In this document: one piece after another, positions 45,935 through 57,710 of the stretch | Layout of the letters: every line of letters begins with the position of its first letter | How positions within the stretch are numbered: position 1 is the first letter of the stretch | NCBI GenBank assembly: GCA_038380435.1 | Contig: JAWZYU010000668.1 | Span: 1 to 64,000 of the forward strand | Direction of reading: 5' to 3' | Length of the DNA: 64,000 bases | Origin: Ryuthela nishihirai | Lineage: Eukaryota; Arthropoda; Arachnida; Araneae; Heptathelidae | Program-made: the position numbers and the translations under genes | Notes under the pieces: generated by a model | Seen by the model: only the letters and a program-made list of their open reading frames with translations | Told to the model about the DNA's origin: nothing | Databases searched by the model: none

Positions 45935-47444
45935 CATGGCCACCCTCGCCCCCGTATTACGTTTGGTATTGGCAATGAAAAAGCAGCCGACGTAGCCTTG
46001 ATTCGAAAGTAATTTCTGTGATTATCTGCGTAACACGTCAAATATAAATTTTCTGTGATTATATTTGGTGGGGCAGTGCCCCAGGTGGCCTAATGGACGA
46101 AACCATTCTGTTGTACCGGTGCCTACGTAATGGGAATGCCTGCCGATTTCAAGACGTGACGCGAAAGCAGCGCTAGTTACATTTTCGTCCGCTATGGCGC
46201 TGGCGATCCGCTGTTTTGCTTGCTACTTGCTTCGTTGCAGTATAGGTTATTAAACTGTTTACAGCTAGTTTCAAAATTGGTTTCTGAACGGATTTGTTCA
46301 TATGTGATTTATTTACTGTTCTGTCTACTTTCTGCTGTCTTTAACTAGACATCTGAACGTTGGTGCAGTATTGTGTGATGTTCTGCAGAAGCGAAATTAT
46401 GAAGCAAAACTCAGTTTCTATCGAATCTCTTCCAACTAGATCTGCAAGACAGGTGGCTGCAGTAATAATATTTCGGCAACGTAACGTTGACATGAAATTA
46501 GAAAAAAATTCTGAGATCACTTTTGACTAAATAATATTTTGGAATCGCAGAAATCTTTACAATATAGGGAACTCAGTTACACTGTCGTAACAAAATATTA
46601 GAGAATTTATCTCCTATGTGAATTGGAGTCTTACTTGCAAGTTCTGTAACTTCTAACATATTCATTTAATGAAACAATATTGCTAAAAATAAATTCATAA
46701 TCTTATCCATTTAAATCTCGTTTTTCAACAGCATTCGTCAAGTATTTAAGGAATTATGGAAGCCAGAATATTTCACAACAGTAATGTGCCATAAGAATTT
46801 ATTTCAGATATTAATTAAAACTTAATAAATATTTCTTCAAATCACTTAATGAAATATAAATTTTAAAAGTTTCATAACGATTATTTCGATTCTAGATAAT
46901 TATGAATGATTTTTATGAAACAAGATAATTTATTTTTAAATTTTCCAGCTTCCATAACTCTTTAATTACTGAACGAATATTGATAATAAATCGAGAATTT
47001 AAATAAATTAGATTTAACGTCAGTCACAGTTTTTCATTAAATGCATCAAATGCGTATATATAAAATCTGAGTTTGGTGTTTATCGGCAACCTAGACAGCA
47101 GTAACATCCTGGCAATCACATGGAGACATCTATCCTTCTGCAGAGACGAGCGACTCGAAAAAGATCTAGCCCTGACTGGTCTAGAATTAACAATCTACAA
47201 TCTTTATCCTCATCACGTTTCTCTATTAAATGCACATTTTAGATGTTATAGAGCGGAGACGACCAAACAGTGGATGGAATAGCTGCCGGTTTTAGATGGA
47301 AAAGATTTTAATTAATGTAACAATGTCACGTTAGTATGTTTGATGCTAAATTGTTTTTTTATACTTAGTTGGTCAAGCAGTGTTAAATCATTATTATGAC
47401 TTATGTACTAAGGTCGATAGCGAAAGATTTTCTGTCTTAATAGT
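45935..47444. other. No gene; R7 relatives at 46,930-47,240
   Basis: AT-rich with diverged R7 pieces ('CATTAAATGCATCAAATGC' near 47,035; 'TCTATTAAATGCACATTTTAGA' near 47,220). The stretch 46,118-46,150 (GTGCCTACGTAATGGGAATG) is the reverse complement of 48,672-48,705. Confidence 0.5.
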
Positions 47445-47828
47445 CGGGGCGGTGTGGCTCAGTCGGTAGCGCGCCAGGCTCGTAATCTGTAGTTCCCAGT
47501 TTCGAGTCCCAACTGCGTCAGCGTTGAAATGTATCTCCTCAAAATTCCCCACCCTGCCCACAGTCAGTAGGGGACACCGATGGGCTTGGAAAGGCCGCAG
47601 TCCGTCGGATGGGACGTTAAGCCGTGGCCCCGTGTGCGGGAGAGCCATACCCTCTGCACGTTAAAGAACACGCTGGATGGCCTTGACGGGAGGCTACCAT
47701 CTGTCTCCCAACAGCTGTTCCAGTGGGTCCCCTCCCCTAACCTTCTCTGAGCCTACGGGGTCCATGTGACCTGGCCGTTTAGCCCATGATGTGCAAAAAA
47801 GTACCGCTCAGAGGTAAAACAACCCAAC
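47445..47828 (+). mobile_element. SINE1, complete reference copy
   Basis: About 383 bp. The tRNA-Thr-like head (A box TGGCTCAGTCGG, CTCGTAA anticodon loop, B box TTTCGAGTCCC) is followed by a body with GGGACGTTAAGCCGTGG, ACGTTAAAGAACACGCTGG and GGTCCATGTGACCTGGCC. The 3' end is GAGGTAAAACAACCCAACC without a poly(A) tail. Best copy for a family consensus. Confidence 0.9.
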
Positions 47829-48426
47829 CCATCTCTTCTGAAACCAGTCTTGTACATTGCACAAATATGTGTATGAACCAGGGCGCATTAAGCAATTTGG
47901 AGTTCTGGAGCCAGGTTCCAAATGGGTGCCCTGGAACAAAGTTCTAAATAAGAGCCTTAGAGCAATATTCTAAATGGAGCCCTTTTATCCTTCTAAACTG
48001 AAAAATGAAATAAATTGTACTACTTTAATTTTTTAGCAAATTTACCATTTCATGCTTAATTTAAAAATCGAGTATTAATATCAAAATAATCTTGCCAAAA
48101 TCCATTGCTTATGAATTTCCCTTAACAATAAATAAGCTCTATTGCAATAGTAATTAAAATTATTAAATTAGATAAAGAATTGCTTTGGAAACAATTTAAA
48201 ATTTCTTCTTTAAAGAATTACCGTTAAATAATGTTATTGGATAAACACTTGAAAATTTCGGATTCTAATGGATCATAATTTTCAAATGTAAAACGATTAT
48301 TTTTAAACATATTTTTCGTTATTCCCGTTGTATCTCTGAGAAAGATTCTAGTTTATTGCATTTGATTAACCATCTGTCTGATTCTTTACCATATGACTTC
48401 GAACAGATCGCTATGTACTTACCATT
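47829..48426. other. No gene recognised
   Basis: AT-rich. Near 47,900 there is a threefold GGAGC/GGTGCC...AAATG word pattern (47,905-47,985) that looks like a short decayed tandem repeat. Confidence 0.4.
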
Positions 48427-48586
48427 GGGTTCGAGCCCCGGGTAAGGCATGGATGTATGTGTCGTTTTTCTGCTGAGGTCCTGCCATCCTCTCAGACCTT
48501 CTACTCTGGCATATAAACTGACAGGCTCCTGTCAGACCTCTGTGGCAAGAGGCTGCTTCAGGGGGTTATTTATATTTATATTATAG
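48427..48586 (+). mobile_element. SINE2, head-truncated
   Basis: Starts in the B box (GGGTTCGAGCCCCGGG) and runs to the T/A-rich tail TTATTTATATTTATATTA. Confidence 0.85.
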
Positions 48587-49309
48587 CGTAGGTTAGGTGA
48601 CTGCGGAACGGTGCTGCCCTCATGTGGCAAGTTCTGAAGCTTCCAATGCGCGCTCGCTAACATGGAGATTTGCGGAAATCGGCAAGCATTCGCATTACGT
48701 AGGCACTGATTATACCATGCAATCAGTCATTGGAAGTTGCCTTAAATATAATTGAAGATGATGGTCGGCAAAACAATTTCTAAATATAACAGCTGAGCTA
48801 ATTCCGATGAATTTCATGTTTACAGAACATTTTTTATCTTCTGTAAAATTTAAAATTACACCTCTTCCATTTGTATATCCTGATGCCTACTATTTTATGT
48901 ATTGCTTCAGTAATGATCTGAAACGTGGAAATTTAAAATATTGATTAAATCCACTGATTTCTCTCTACATAAATTAAATAAAATATTGTCAGTTTAATTT
49001 GTGTAACCTCTTACATAAAGTTTAAGATGCATGGTTTAGAAAAGGTAGAAAACTTTATTTCATTCTGAAAGCAGTCAGTGTAAATAATGAATATTTTTTT
49101 TCAACGAAACCTTAAATCCTCTTTTTTATCTGATGCTATTTGCTAGATACAAGTAATTAAAGGAAGGTGGAAACAGCTACCACTATAAATTATAGTATCA
49201 TTTAGTGTAGTTTTGTGTAGTCGTTTAATCAGATACTTACTGTATGTAAAAGATGGATTCCGGTTCAGGGACTTCCAACGTAAGTCGCTGAAAATTAACA
49301 ATAATAGTG
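48587..49309. other. No gene recognised
   Basis: AT-rich. It contains the partner (48,672-48,705) of the inverted segment at 46,118-46,150. Confidence 0.45.
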
Positions 49310-49311
49310 TA

Positions 49312-49526
49312 CAGTCGCTCAAAAAAGTATCCGAACACTACGGTTGATTACAGAATTCAGAAAAAATATCTGGCAACGATTTTTTCTAGAAATTAGTGAT
49401 CTGGCAACCTTCGTGCCACGTGACACGAAGGTTGCAGATCACTAATTTCTAAAAAAAATCATTGCCAGATATTTTTTCTGAATTCTGTAATCAACCATAG
49501 TGTTCGGATACTTTTTTGAGCGACTG
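49312..49526. mobile_element. Palindromic Tc1/mariner-type MITE
   Basis: 215 bp between TA at 49,310-49,311 and 49,527-49,528. Ends CAGTCGCTCAAAAAAGTATC are perfect inverted repeats, and the whole element folds into one hairpin closing at CACGTG. Related to the copy at 36,871-37,083; more symmetrical and therefore younger. Confidence 0.93.
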
Positions 49527-49984
49527 TACGACCTGTTATTTTACAACAGGTCGTTTATAATATATATATAACGTATCAGGAGGATTTAACACTTCACCTC
49601 ACCCGCTGTACATAGCAGGACTGCCTCTTCATTTTACTAACGTATTTTGTGTAGGAATCTTCACTTTTGTACGAATGTCAACATACCAAGTGAGTATTAA
49701 CTGTACTCGTATTTAATTACAAGAGATATTACACAAAAAAACATGATTTTTTAAATCGGAAAACGCTAAAAAGACTAATCGCAAAAATAAATATATCATT
49801 TTAATGTCGTAGTGTACTTGGTCGGTGGCTTGTTTAAAACTACCTCTGAAAATGCAATTAATATTTTATTAGTACCAACTAAAAAAGATATTTCCAATTA
49901 TCACTTAAAACCGTTGTTTCCTACCTTGGACGTAGGGGTGAACGCATTGTTGTCAATGGAATCTTCGACCCTCAAATTCCACAA

Positions 49985-50375
49985 CCAAAATTTCTAACAT
50001 AACTACATCGTTTGCCAAATACATTTTAAATTTCGGGATTTTTCGATATTTTTTTCTCCTTTATAAGGGCGCAATTATTTCTTTTGGGAGATTCTGAAAA
50101 TGCAAATTGTAATATTTCATCAATACCTATCCAACCCCAAAAGAATTTATATGTCTAAAAACGTACAAATTTCTTTTAAAACAAAAAAAATGCATTCTTT
50201 CCCTAAGAAGGAATGCATTCTTCTAAAGCTAAAAGGTAAAGTTATTATTGTCAATGTCAACTTCGTAACCTTCACAGCAACGCCAAAATTTAATATTTCT
50301 AACATGAATACATCGTCGCCGTTAGAGGGCGCAGTATTAACTTTTGGGAGATTCGAAAAATGCAAATCGTAAACC
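49985..50375. repeat. Repeat R6, two tandem copies
   Basis: Units near 49,985-50,130 and 50,297-50,375 share TTTCTAACATRAMTACATCG, AGGGCGCA and CTTTTGGGAGATTC. A reverse relative is at about 60,650-60,765. Confidence 0.55.
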
Positions 50376-50512
50376 TTCTGCCGCAAAACTAATGCCGTTG
50401 CCAGATTCCCCACATTTCTAAAAATCATTATTTAGGCGTTCCATTGCAGCTAGGGACTTGATTTTCTAACCAAAAATGGTATTTCTAACCAGCAACGATC
50501 GTAGTCAATACT

Positions 50513-50872
50513 GGGTTGGGTTGTTTTACCTCTGAACGGCACTTTTTTGCACATCATAGGCTAAATGGCCAGGTCACATGGACCCAGAAGGCTCAGAGAA
50601 GGTTGGGGGACCACTGGAACAGCTGTTGGGAGACACATGGTAGCCTCCCGTCAAGGCCATCCAGCGTGTTCTTTAACCTGCACAAGGTATGGCTCTCCCG
50701 CACATGGGGCCAAGGCTTAATGTCCCATCCGAAGGACGGCGGCCTTTCCAATCCCATCGGTGTCCCCTACTGACCGTGGGTAGGGCGGGAATTTTTGCGG
50801 AGATAAATCTCAACGCTGACCCAGCTGGGATTCGAACCAGGGAACTACAGATTACGAACCTAGCGCGCTACC
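50513..50872 (-). mobile_element. SINE1, near complete
   Basis: 3' terminus to B box and anticodon region; stops at GCGCGCTACCAA in the A box. Confidence 0.88.
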
Positions 50873-52111
50873 AAATGACTTGTGTTTTTCATCGGACGTT
50901 TGAGAAAGTGAAAATGAAGTTACATTAAAAAGTTATAATTCCAATTTAATAAATTCCTATGCTTAAATTAAGGAACATCCATATCACGCATTATAAAATA
51001 GCCACTCAAATATTATTTTAAGCGACAGAGGTCGGTAAAATTTGCATTTAAAAAATCGTTACCAAATTCATTTCTTTGTGTGTCGTTTTTAAAAAGTTCG
51101 GTAATATCTGCTCAGTGACTTACTTCTTCAAAGGCAAGTTGTTAAAGGCTGAGAAACTTTTGCAATATATTTATTAACGCTAGAGATGATGAATTGACAT
51201 GTCGCTTCTGTTTCTGAACGGTTTAAATTCTTTTTATAACTAACCACTTTTACTTCTCTATCGTCAAGTAGGAGGATTAGTTAGATTTGAGTGCTTGCTA
51301 AAACTAATTCGTGACGGAAATCCTAATGATGAAACAAATAAAAGGTGTATCCGGGTTAACGTTTGTAAAAGCATTGTTGTGTCATCGATTCTTTAGCATA
51401 GAAGCTGTTTCATTCGTTTCTCTTTCATCGTGAAAGGTTGATTTTTTTAAAAAAGTCTCATCGTATGATGAGAAAGAAATGTTTTCGATGCATTGTAGCA
51501 GTTAGTAGTGAATATAGAAATTAGGATTTCAACTCAAATAGATTTCATTGGTTTTTTACATATCGTTATTTGTGTTATTAATAGCTTTCCGGGAGTCTCC
51601 GAAACGACACATAGGAGTCATTTCTGCAGGTAAGTTTAGTCGAAATAGGATTTCCTCAATTTCGAATAGTTATGGAATACAACGGACTCCTTTATCACGG
51701 CATGATACTGTTGCAGTAACGTTCACTTCAGTGAACTCTTATTACGACTGATGTTGCGCAAATATATTACGGCAGGGAATACTTTTAAAGTCCCAGAATT
51801 TTGTGATGTGCTGAGCATTTCACAGCAAAATTAAGTCGTTCTCCATTTTGTGCAGTAGACCACTTTAACCAAAATAAAAAAAATTATTTTTTCCTCGTAT
51901 TTACTTAATACATATATAACATACTAAATTTTGAATAATTACGGTTTAATGTTGAAAAATGTTACCTTGCTTGTAACATTGTGACGTTTTGAGCATTTAA
52001 ATTATTCATAAATTCAGGCTATTAATTCATTAATGGTATTTAAGGTGATTGAAAGATTTAAGGAGGTAACGAGTGTGAAACGAAATTTGTTCCATTCCTC
52101 GCATGAGGGGT
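50873..52111. other. No gene recognised
   Basis: AT-rich single-copy-looking sequence. A 67-codon frame at 51,548-51,751 starts with a hydrophobic stretch but shows no other support. Confidence 0.45.
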
Positions 52112-52172
52112 TCTTTTACGTATGAGCGGCACTTTTTGGCACATATTGGAAAAAATGGCCACTCCACAAGGA
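52112..52172 (-). mobile_element. SINE1 3'-end scrap
   Basis: TATGAGCGGCACTTTTTGGC and ACAAGGACTCC match the SINE1 3' end; the rest is gone. Confidence 0.6.
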
Positions 52173-52336
52173 CTCCATAAACTCGACTAACCGTTGAAGA
52201 GAACCGACTGATTTACCGCACACGCTATCAACTTCACCGCGACTTCGCCTACGGACTTTTGGATTCTTACGCGCGAGCTACCGTCTATGAATTTCTGCTT
52301 GTTGAAAATATTAATAATTTAAGAGGATTTTTTGGT

Positions 52337-52546
52337 ATTGCTTCTCGGCCTCTTGGCAAATATCAAAGTGTTTTATAGTACCGGTAACAAAAAAAACATT
52401 TGTTCTTGTGAGCTTAATATCTGATACGATTTCCATATGAAATCAAGATATTAATCTTGTTTTTGTAGTTCGACGCAGTGCTTTGAGCTTGTTCAACCTC
52501 TGTCACGGGTTGGACCGGTATTGCAGTACTTCCGGTAGCGGCCCAC
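52337..52546 (+). pseudogene. U2 spliceosomal snRNA pseudogene
   Basis: Starts ATTGCTTCTCGGCCTCTTGG, close to the U2 5' stem-loop I. It keeps ATCAAAGTGT and AGCTTAATATCTGATACG and ends with GGTATTGCAGTACTTCCGG, the U2 3' stem-loop. U2 pairs with the intron branch point through GUAGUA. Here that region carries an insertion of about 27 bp (52,371-52,397) that destroys the motif, and the Sm-binding site is degraded to TTGTTTTTGTAG. Length would otherwise suit U2 (about 190 nt). It is a dead copy or a U2-derived repeat. Confidence 0.82.
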
Positions 52547-52617
52547 ATATTTAATCCAAAATTAGTTCATGAAACATTTAAAGTCCTTTACGAATCGTAT
52601 CAGGTGTACAGCAGAAC

Positions 52618-52745
52618 AGGATGTATTGTTTAAAATTTTTCGACGCATTGTTTTAAAATTCCGTCTAACGTATTGTTTAAAAATTCCATCCGACGTATTG
52701 TTTAAAAATTCCGGCGGATGTATTTTTTTTAAAAGTCCGGCGGAT
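52618..52745. repeat. 25-26 bp minisatellite after the U2 copy
   Basis: Five units of the form CGACGTATTGTTTAAAAATT followed by CCGGC/CCATC, increasingly regular toward the right. Confidence 0.8.
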
Positions 52746-53403
52746 GCCCGGAAACGCAGTCGCAATCACCTCCACCTGTCCATCCTCCCTTCACCTCAAT
52801 CTCCCTTCGCCTTATTCACCCTTCATCTTCACCCCACACACCCAGCAAGTATTAACATGTCCGTCTGAGAAACGCACTCGCCCAACAATTCCCACCACTT
52901 TCAACAATATCCCCCTCCCCCCCAAACACCGTATAAACGTACCCTAACACCTCGCATTCACAAAATAATTAGAAATCACGAACAACTACACCCTTGCCAT
53001 AGCCAACAATGAGAAAAAAAAATACAAAAGAAAAAGAATATACAATATTAATGCTTTATACCTCGAATTCCCTTCACCATGGAAATCCTATTATCCCCTT
53101 AAAATCCTTTTCTTTACAATAATCCTTTTAACAACATCGAATTCTTTTACATAACAAATTCACTCACTACTTTCCAAACTCTTTCTATCTCCATCTGTCA
53201 ATCCCGGTTCTTATCGAAACAAACCGAGCTATCCAAAAATATTCCATCGCTAATTAGAAATCATTCATATTTATTAACATACAACTCTACAAGGAATCGT
53301 AATGTCATCCGCAGCATTTTCAACTCCTGCAATCGAAATCAACGAAATTTATGCATGGCGCTAATGACAAAGGAAAAGGCGATGCGGAATGGTAAAAGGC
53401 GAT
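52746..53403. other. No gene recognised
   Basis: C-rich and then AT-rich sequence (CCCTTCACC-type words near 52,785-52,925). No coding or RNA signal. Confidence 0.45.
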
Positions 53404-53789
53404 GGGTTGGATTGTTTTACCTCTGAGCGGCAATTTTTTGCACATCATGGGCTAAATGACCAGGTCACAGGAACCCCGAAGGCTTAGAGAAGGTTGGGTG
53501 AGGGAACCCACTGGAACAGCATTTGGGAGACAGATGGTAGCTTTCCGTCAAGACCATCCAGCGTGTTCTTTAATGTGCACAAGGTATGGCTCTCCCGCAC
53601 ACGGGGCCACGGATTAACGTCCCATCCGACGGACGGCGGCCTTTCCAAACCTATCGGTGTCCCCTACTGACCATGGGCAGGGAGGGGAATTTTGCAGAGA
53701 TAAATCTCAACGCTGACCTAGGTGGGACTCGAACCTGGGAAATACAGATTACGAGCCCGGCGCGCTACCGACTGACCCATCCCCGCCCC
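53404..53789 (-). mobile_element. SINE1, full length
   Basis: All parts present. It forms a pair with the SINE2 at 53,903 like the pair at 1-480. Confidence 0.9.
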
Positions 53790-53902
53790 TAAAAGGCGAT
53801 GGGAGACAGTAGCAGGAGATCCGGAAACGGAACGCATGCAATGGGAAAGGAGAAAGTGGGTTCACTTTCTTTTTAATGGTTACCCTAATCAGGCTATTCG
53901 TC

Positions 53903-54058
53903 GTCCCATGGCCGAGTGGTTAGCGCGCTTGGCTATTGATCTAAGGGACCTGGGTTCGAGCCCCGGGTAAGGCATCGCTGTTTGTGTCGTTTTCCTGCTG
54001 AGGGACCTCTGTGGCAAGCAGCTGCTTGAGGGGGTATTTATTTTATTTTTTATTTAAT
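53903..54058 (+). mobile_element. SINE2 with internal deletion
   Basis: Complete head starting GTCCCATGGCCGAGTGG and T/A-rich tail. About 55 bp of the body are missing between CTGCTGAGG and GACCTCTGTGGC. Confidence 0.88.
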
Positions 54059-55790
54059 AAGGCTACCAGGTGTGCATACTCAGTTTACAAAAATACCACG
54101 ACAAAAGTTGCGAACCCCTAGTGCAACATAAATAGCTACCACATACTGTGTCCTCTAGTGTGTTGTTTTTTTCATTATTAACAATACTCTTGTTACTTCC
54201 TCTTTTGCAATATCATTTCGGTAACATTTCTATGATCTGTACAGTTGGTTTTTGACGTTTCATTTGGCAGAAGAGTTACGTAGTCCCTGATATAGTCAGC
54301 GAGATTTATCTTTGACGGTGGTTGTGCCATATATATATATCCACACTAGTTGGTGTTTTGCCATATGATTACTTATTTTGGTTGCATTTGTATTTCGAAA
54401 CGATATTTCATTATCGGGTCCATAATGTAGTTTTCTGGGTAGAATGCAAATTCCTCTGTGTCATTATTTTATTTATTAACTGTTTCCTTTTCTTCCCATA
54501 GAGTAAGTGCGATTCCTTCTGTGAAAGTGGTTGTTTGCTCGACTGAAGGCTCGTTATCATGACACTTCTTAAATTGTACTGATGGGCATTCAGCTGCATT
54601 CCGTTCAGATTTTCTGCAGACGTAAAGTTTTTTTCCCTGCATCGTGCCATTTCATTAAGATGATTGAAAATGATAGTTTTCTCGAGTTTGCAAATTTGCC
54701 AGATGGATCGTAATCCGTAGATTGTGATCAATGCTTCCATTACATCGAAGCAGTCGAATATTTACTGGATATTTATACTGGATGGGTCCCATATCTCTTC
54801 CATCAGAAATAAAATTTTGTAACGGAAACTGAAAGTATTTTGATTAGCGAACAATATGGGGACCACGGAAAAAACAAAATTAAAAATCGAAACATTCAAA
54901 GCATGCATTTATACCAAATGCAACTTTGATATGAATTGTATACAGTTTTATGAATTTTTAAAACATAAACCTGATTTATTAAGATGAGTTCATTCTTGTG
55001 AAAAATATCAAAATTAAATTTTTTAAATAATATGATTGTTTAAAATGCTATTGTATGCTTATATTTAATAATAAATGCTATAAAGAGTTTTAGTTTTAGT
55101 GAAACAAATAAACGCAACCTACTTTTTTTTCATTATGAAACAATTTGTGTTTTGTCCTTTATTTTCTCCGAAAAAATATGGTCACCGTACGTATATGTCG
55201 CTTGTGTAGTCGCCATGTTGGTCTTTACTTATAAAGATATTTAAACTAACACTCTAACTAATGAGAGATGAGACTAACGTATGTATCGAAGATAAAATTG
55301 AGGGGAATTACCGGAACTCAATGTTGCCACTTTATTCCGAATGAATGAAGAAGGTTTTGTACAATTTTTCCATAAAATAGGGAATAAAATACAGAAAACG
55401 TATGTAGTTATGTTAGTGTTGTTTTTATTTTGGGGATTTTAGTGCATAAAATGTGTATCTATAATACATTTTCAAAGTTAAAACGATATCGAGAAATGTG
55501 CGATAAAAGCAGCATCTTTCTTATAAATGTAAATTCTAGGAATTTTTTTCTTGAATATTTTGTTATATTTAAATTCAAATAGAGTTTTTTGAACCGTGTT
55601 ACATCAAAATTAATCGTGTAAAACGAGAATTGGAAAGTTTTTCTAAAGTGTGTTAAATCGAAATCGTGTAAAAGAAATCCATGTAAAAACAGAATTGGTT
55701 GTGCAACTAAGTAAAATAGTTGATTGTGATTCCGATTTGTCACTCATTAACCTAAACTGATTGCTACTGTAACTAAGCACGAGCTTGTGA
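54059..55790. other. No gene recognised
   Basis: AT-rich. The longest frame (54,411-54,740, 109 codons, minus) has no recognisable domain and unremarkable composition. Confidence 0.45.
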
Positions 55791-55908
55791 CCCCATAGTA
55801 GAACGGGACCTCAGCAGAAAAGTCACACACATCAATGCCTTACCCGAGGTTCGAACCCATTTTCCCTAGATCAGTAGCCATGCGTGCACACCACTCGGCC
55901 ACAGAACG
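55791..55908 (-). mobile_element. SINE2, tail-truncated
   Basis: Head and middle present (reverse of GAACCTCGGGTAAGGCATTG-like), with a degenerate A box (CACCACTCGGCC). Confidence 0.78.
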
Positions 55909-56057
55909 CCGGTAACCAAAAAAGTTGAAATATAAACTAAAAAGATTATTAGTTATGGAAATGTGAAGACAACACGAACCATTTAAAGAATAATAATTAA
56001 TTTGATTTATAGTGCGCTTACATTTAATGCGAAGAGCAACTTTGTAGTTAATTTTTA

Positions 56058-56444
56058 GGTTGGGTTGTTTTACCTCTTAGCGGCACTTTTTTGCACACCA
56101 TGAGCTAAAATAGCCAGGCCACATGGACCCCGAAGGCTCAGAGAAGGTTGGGGGAGGGGACCCACTGGAACAGCTGTTGGGAGACAGATGGTAGCCTCCC
56201 GTCAAGGCCATCCAGCGTGTTCTTTAACGTACACAGGGTATGGCTCTCCCGCACACGGGGCCATGGCTTAACGTCCCATCCGACGGACGGCGGCCTTTCC
56301 AAGCCCATCGGTGTCCTCTACTGACCGTGGGCAAGGCGGGGAGTTTTGCGGAGATAAATCTCAACGCTGACCCCAGCTGGGACTCGAACCTGGGAACTAC
56401 AGATTACGAGCCTGGCGCGCTACCGACTGAGCCACCCCCGCCCC
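56058..56444 (-). mobile_element. SINE1, full length
   Basis: All parts present. Flanks share AGTTAA (about 56,046-56,051 and 56,444-56,450), a possible short target duplication. Confidence 0.9.
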
Positions 56445-56553
56445 AGTTAACTGTTAGGCTTGAAATACGCGTTTCCGGGTGGTGGTGAGGAGCAACATTG
56501 TATTTTCTTTTTAGGGTTTAAATGAGGACCGAATGAAGGCCAAATAATGGCCT

Positions 56554-56689
56554 AACCACGAACGAGCAATGGTACCTTCCTGGACCTTTCCATTGCTTAA
56601 TTGAATACGTAACCACGATCGAGCAATGGTACCTCCCTGGACCTTTCCATTGCTTAATTGAATACGTAACCACGATCGAGCAATGGTAG
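56554..56689. repeat. 57-bp tandem repeat, 2.4 copies
   Basis: Units begin at 56,554, 56,611 and 56,668. The period is 19 codons; on the minus strand it encodes the repeating peptide TIARSWLRIQLSNGKVQGG in an open frame of 70 codons. No other coding support. Confidence 0.9.
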
Positions 56690-57029
56690 TATTGAACTCT
56701 AGGGATATGACAGTCACCATCAAACTTTTGAAATGTAGTCAGTCACCATACGATAAGAAACGATTTTTTTTTTACAATTCAGATTAAAGTCGAACACTGC
56801 AGATCAGGAAAATCGAAAAAGAAACGACTAAAGTCGAGTGTGTCCTTGAAAGAATGGAGAGTTAAGGGCATTATTGCAAGGGAAAAGAACTGCGGTGACC
56901 CCTTCCCTTGGTACCCTAAGCAGGTGCTTATATTACTTAAGTGTTAATCCAGCCAGTGGTTGTAAACCATTAAGTTCCGTGTGGTGGCGAAGATTGGACA
57001 ATACTTAACAAGATTTACCTGATGTTTTT

Positions 57030-57440
57030 CGGGTGGCCGAGTGCTTGGTTACAGTTGAAGCGGATAAAGATTACTGCCCGTGTCGATATTTGCATAATAA
57101 GGTTTCATTTTATCTCACACAACTAGGTTTATTATACTCCTATTGTTTCGCGGTAAGCAACGTGGAGGTAATTGCAATCCCAGGACCTCTCTTCGCTTCG
57201 TCATCGTATTCGCACGGTAAATGCAATAACCGAAACCTGACAGTGCTTGGCGACAGTTTATTTTCTTTAACTTAAATTTGGATTTCCTTCCAATAATATG
57301 GTAATGACGTCGACACTGAGGTTTTGGAATGCAATGTTTCCTCATTGGCAGGAAGTGAGGCAACAACAGTGTTTCCTATTCGCAACAGAGGTATCTCTGT
57401 TTACTCTTCCCACTATCTTTATTTTCTCTATTTTGTGTGC
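57030..57440. repeat. Diverged relative of the block at about 8940-9230
   Basis: Shared words in the same order: TTATTATACTC, GTTTCGCG, GCAATGTTT, then TATTCGCAACAGAGG versus TATTCCCAACAGAGG and GTTTACTCTTCC. A 0.4-kb piece of the LINE-associated block without LINE sequence next to it. Confidence 0.5.
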
Positions 57441-57710
57441 GTATAACTTTGTCGAATAAAAACTCATTACTTTTAATGTAGGATCTCTCGCAAACGTCGT
57501 TCTTAATAAAGGTGAGTATCACTTTTTCATGATGTTAAATATTACACTGCAGAACGCATGCTTCCTGTGCAATTATTTACTTTTAATGATGGGGTATCAG
57601 CTATGACACTGATTCCTAGTTCATCCCTAACATATCGGCATGCAGATCAAAATATCGCGGTTCCATGGTACTAAATTCCATCTTTCATTGCGTTTTTTTC
57701 ATTGCGTTAC

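Noticed and set aside
56057..56075. Telomere-like TTAGG signal
   Set aside because: The TTAGGTTGGG string is the SINE1 3' terminus next to its insertion site, not a telomeric repeat array.
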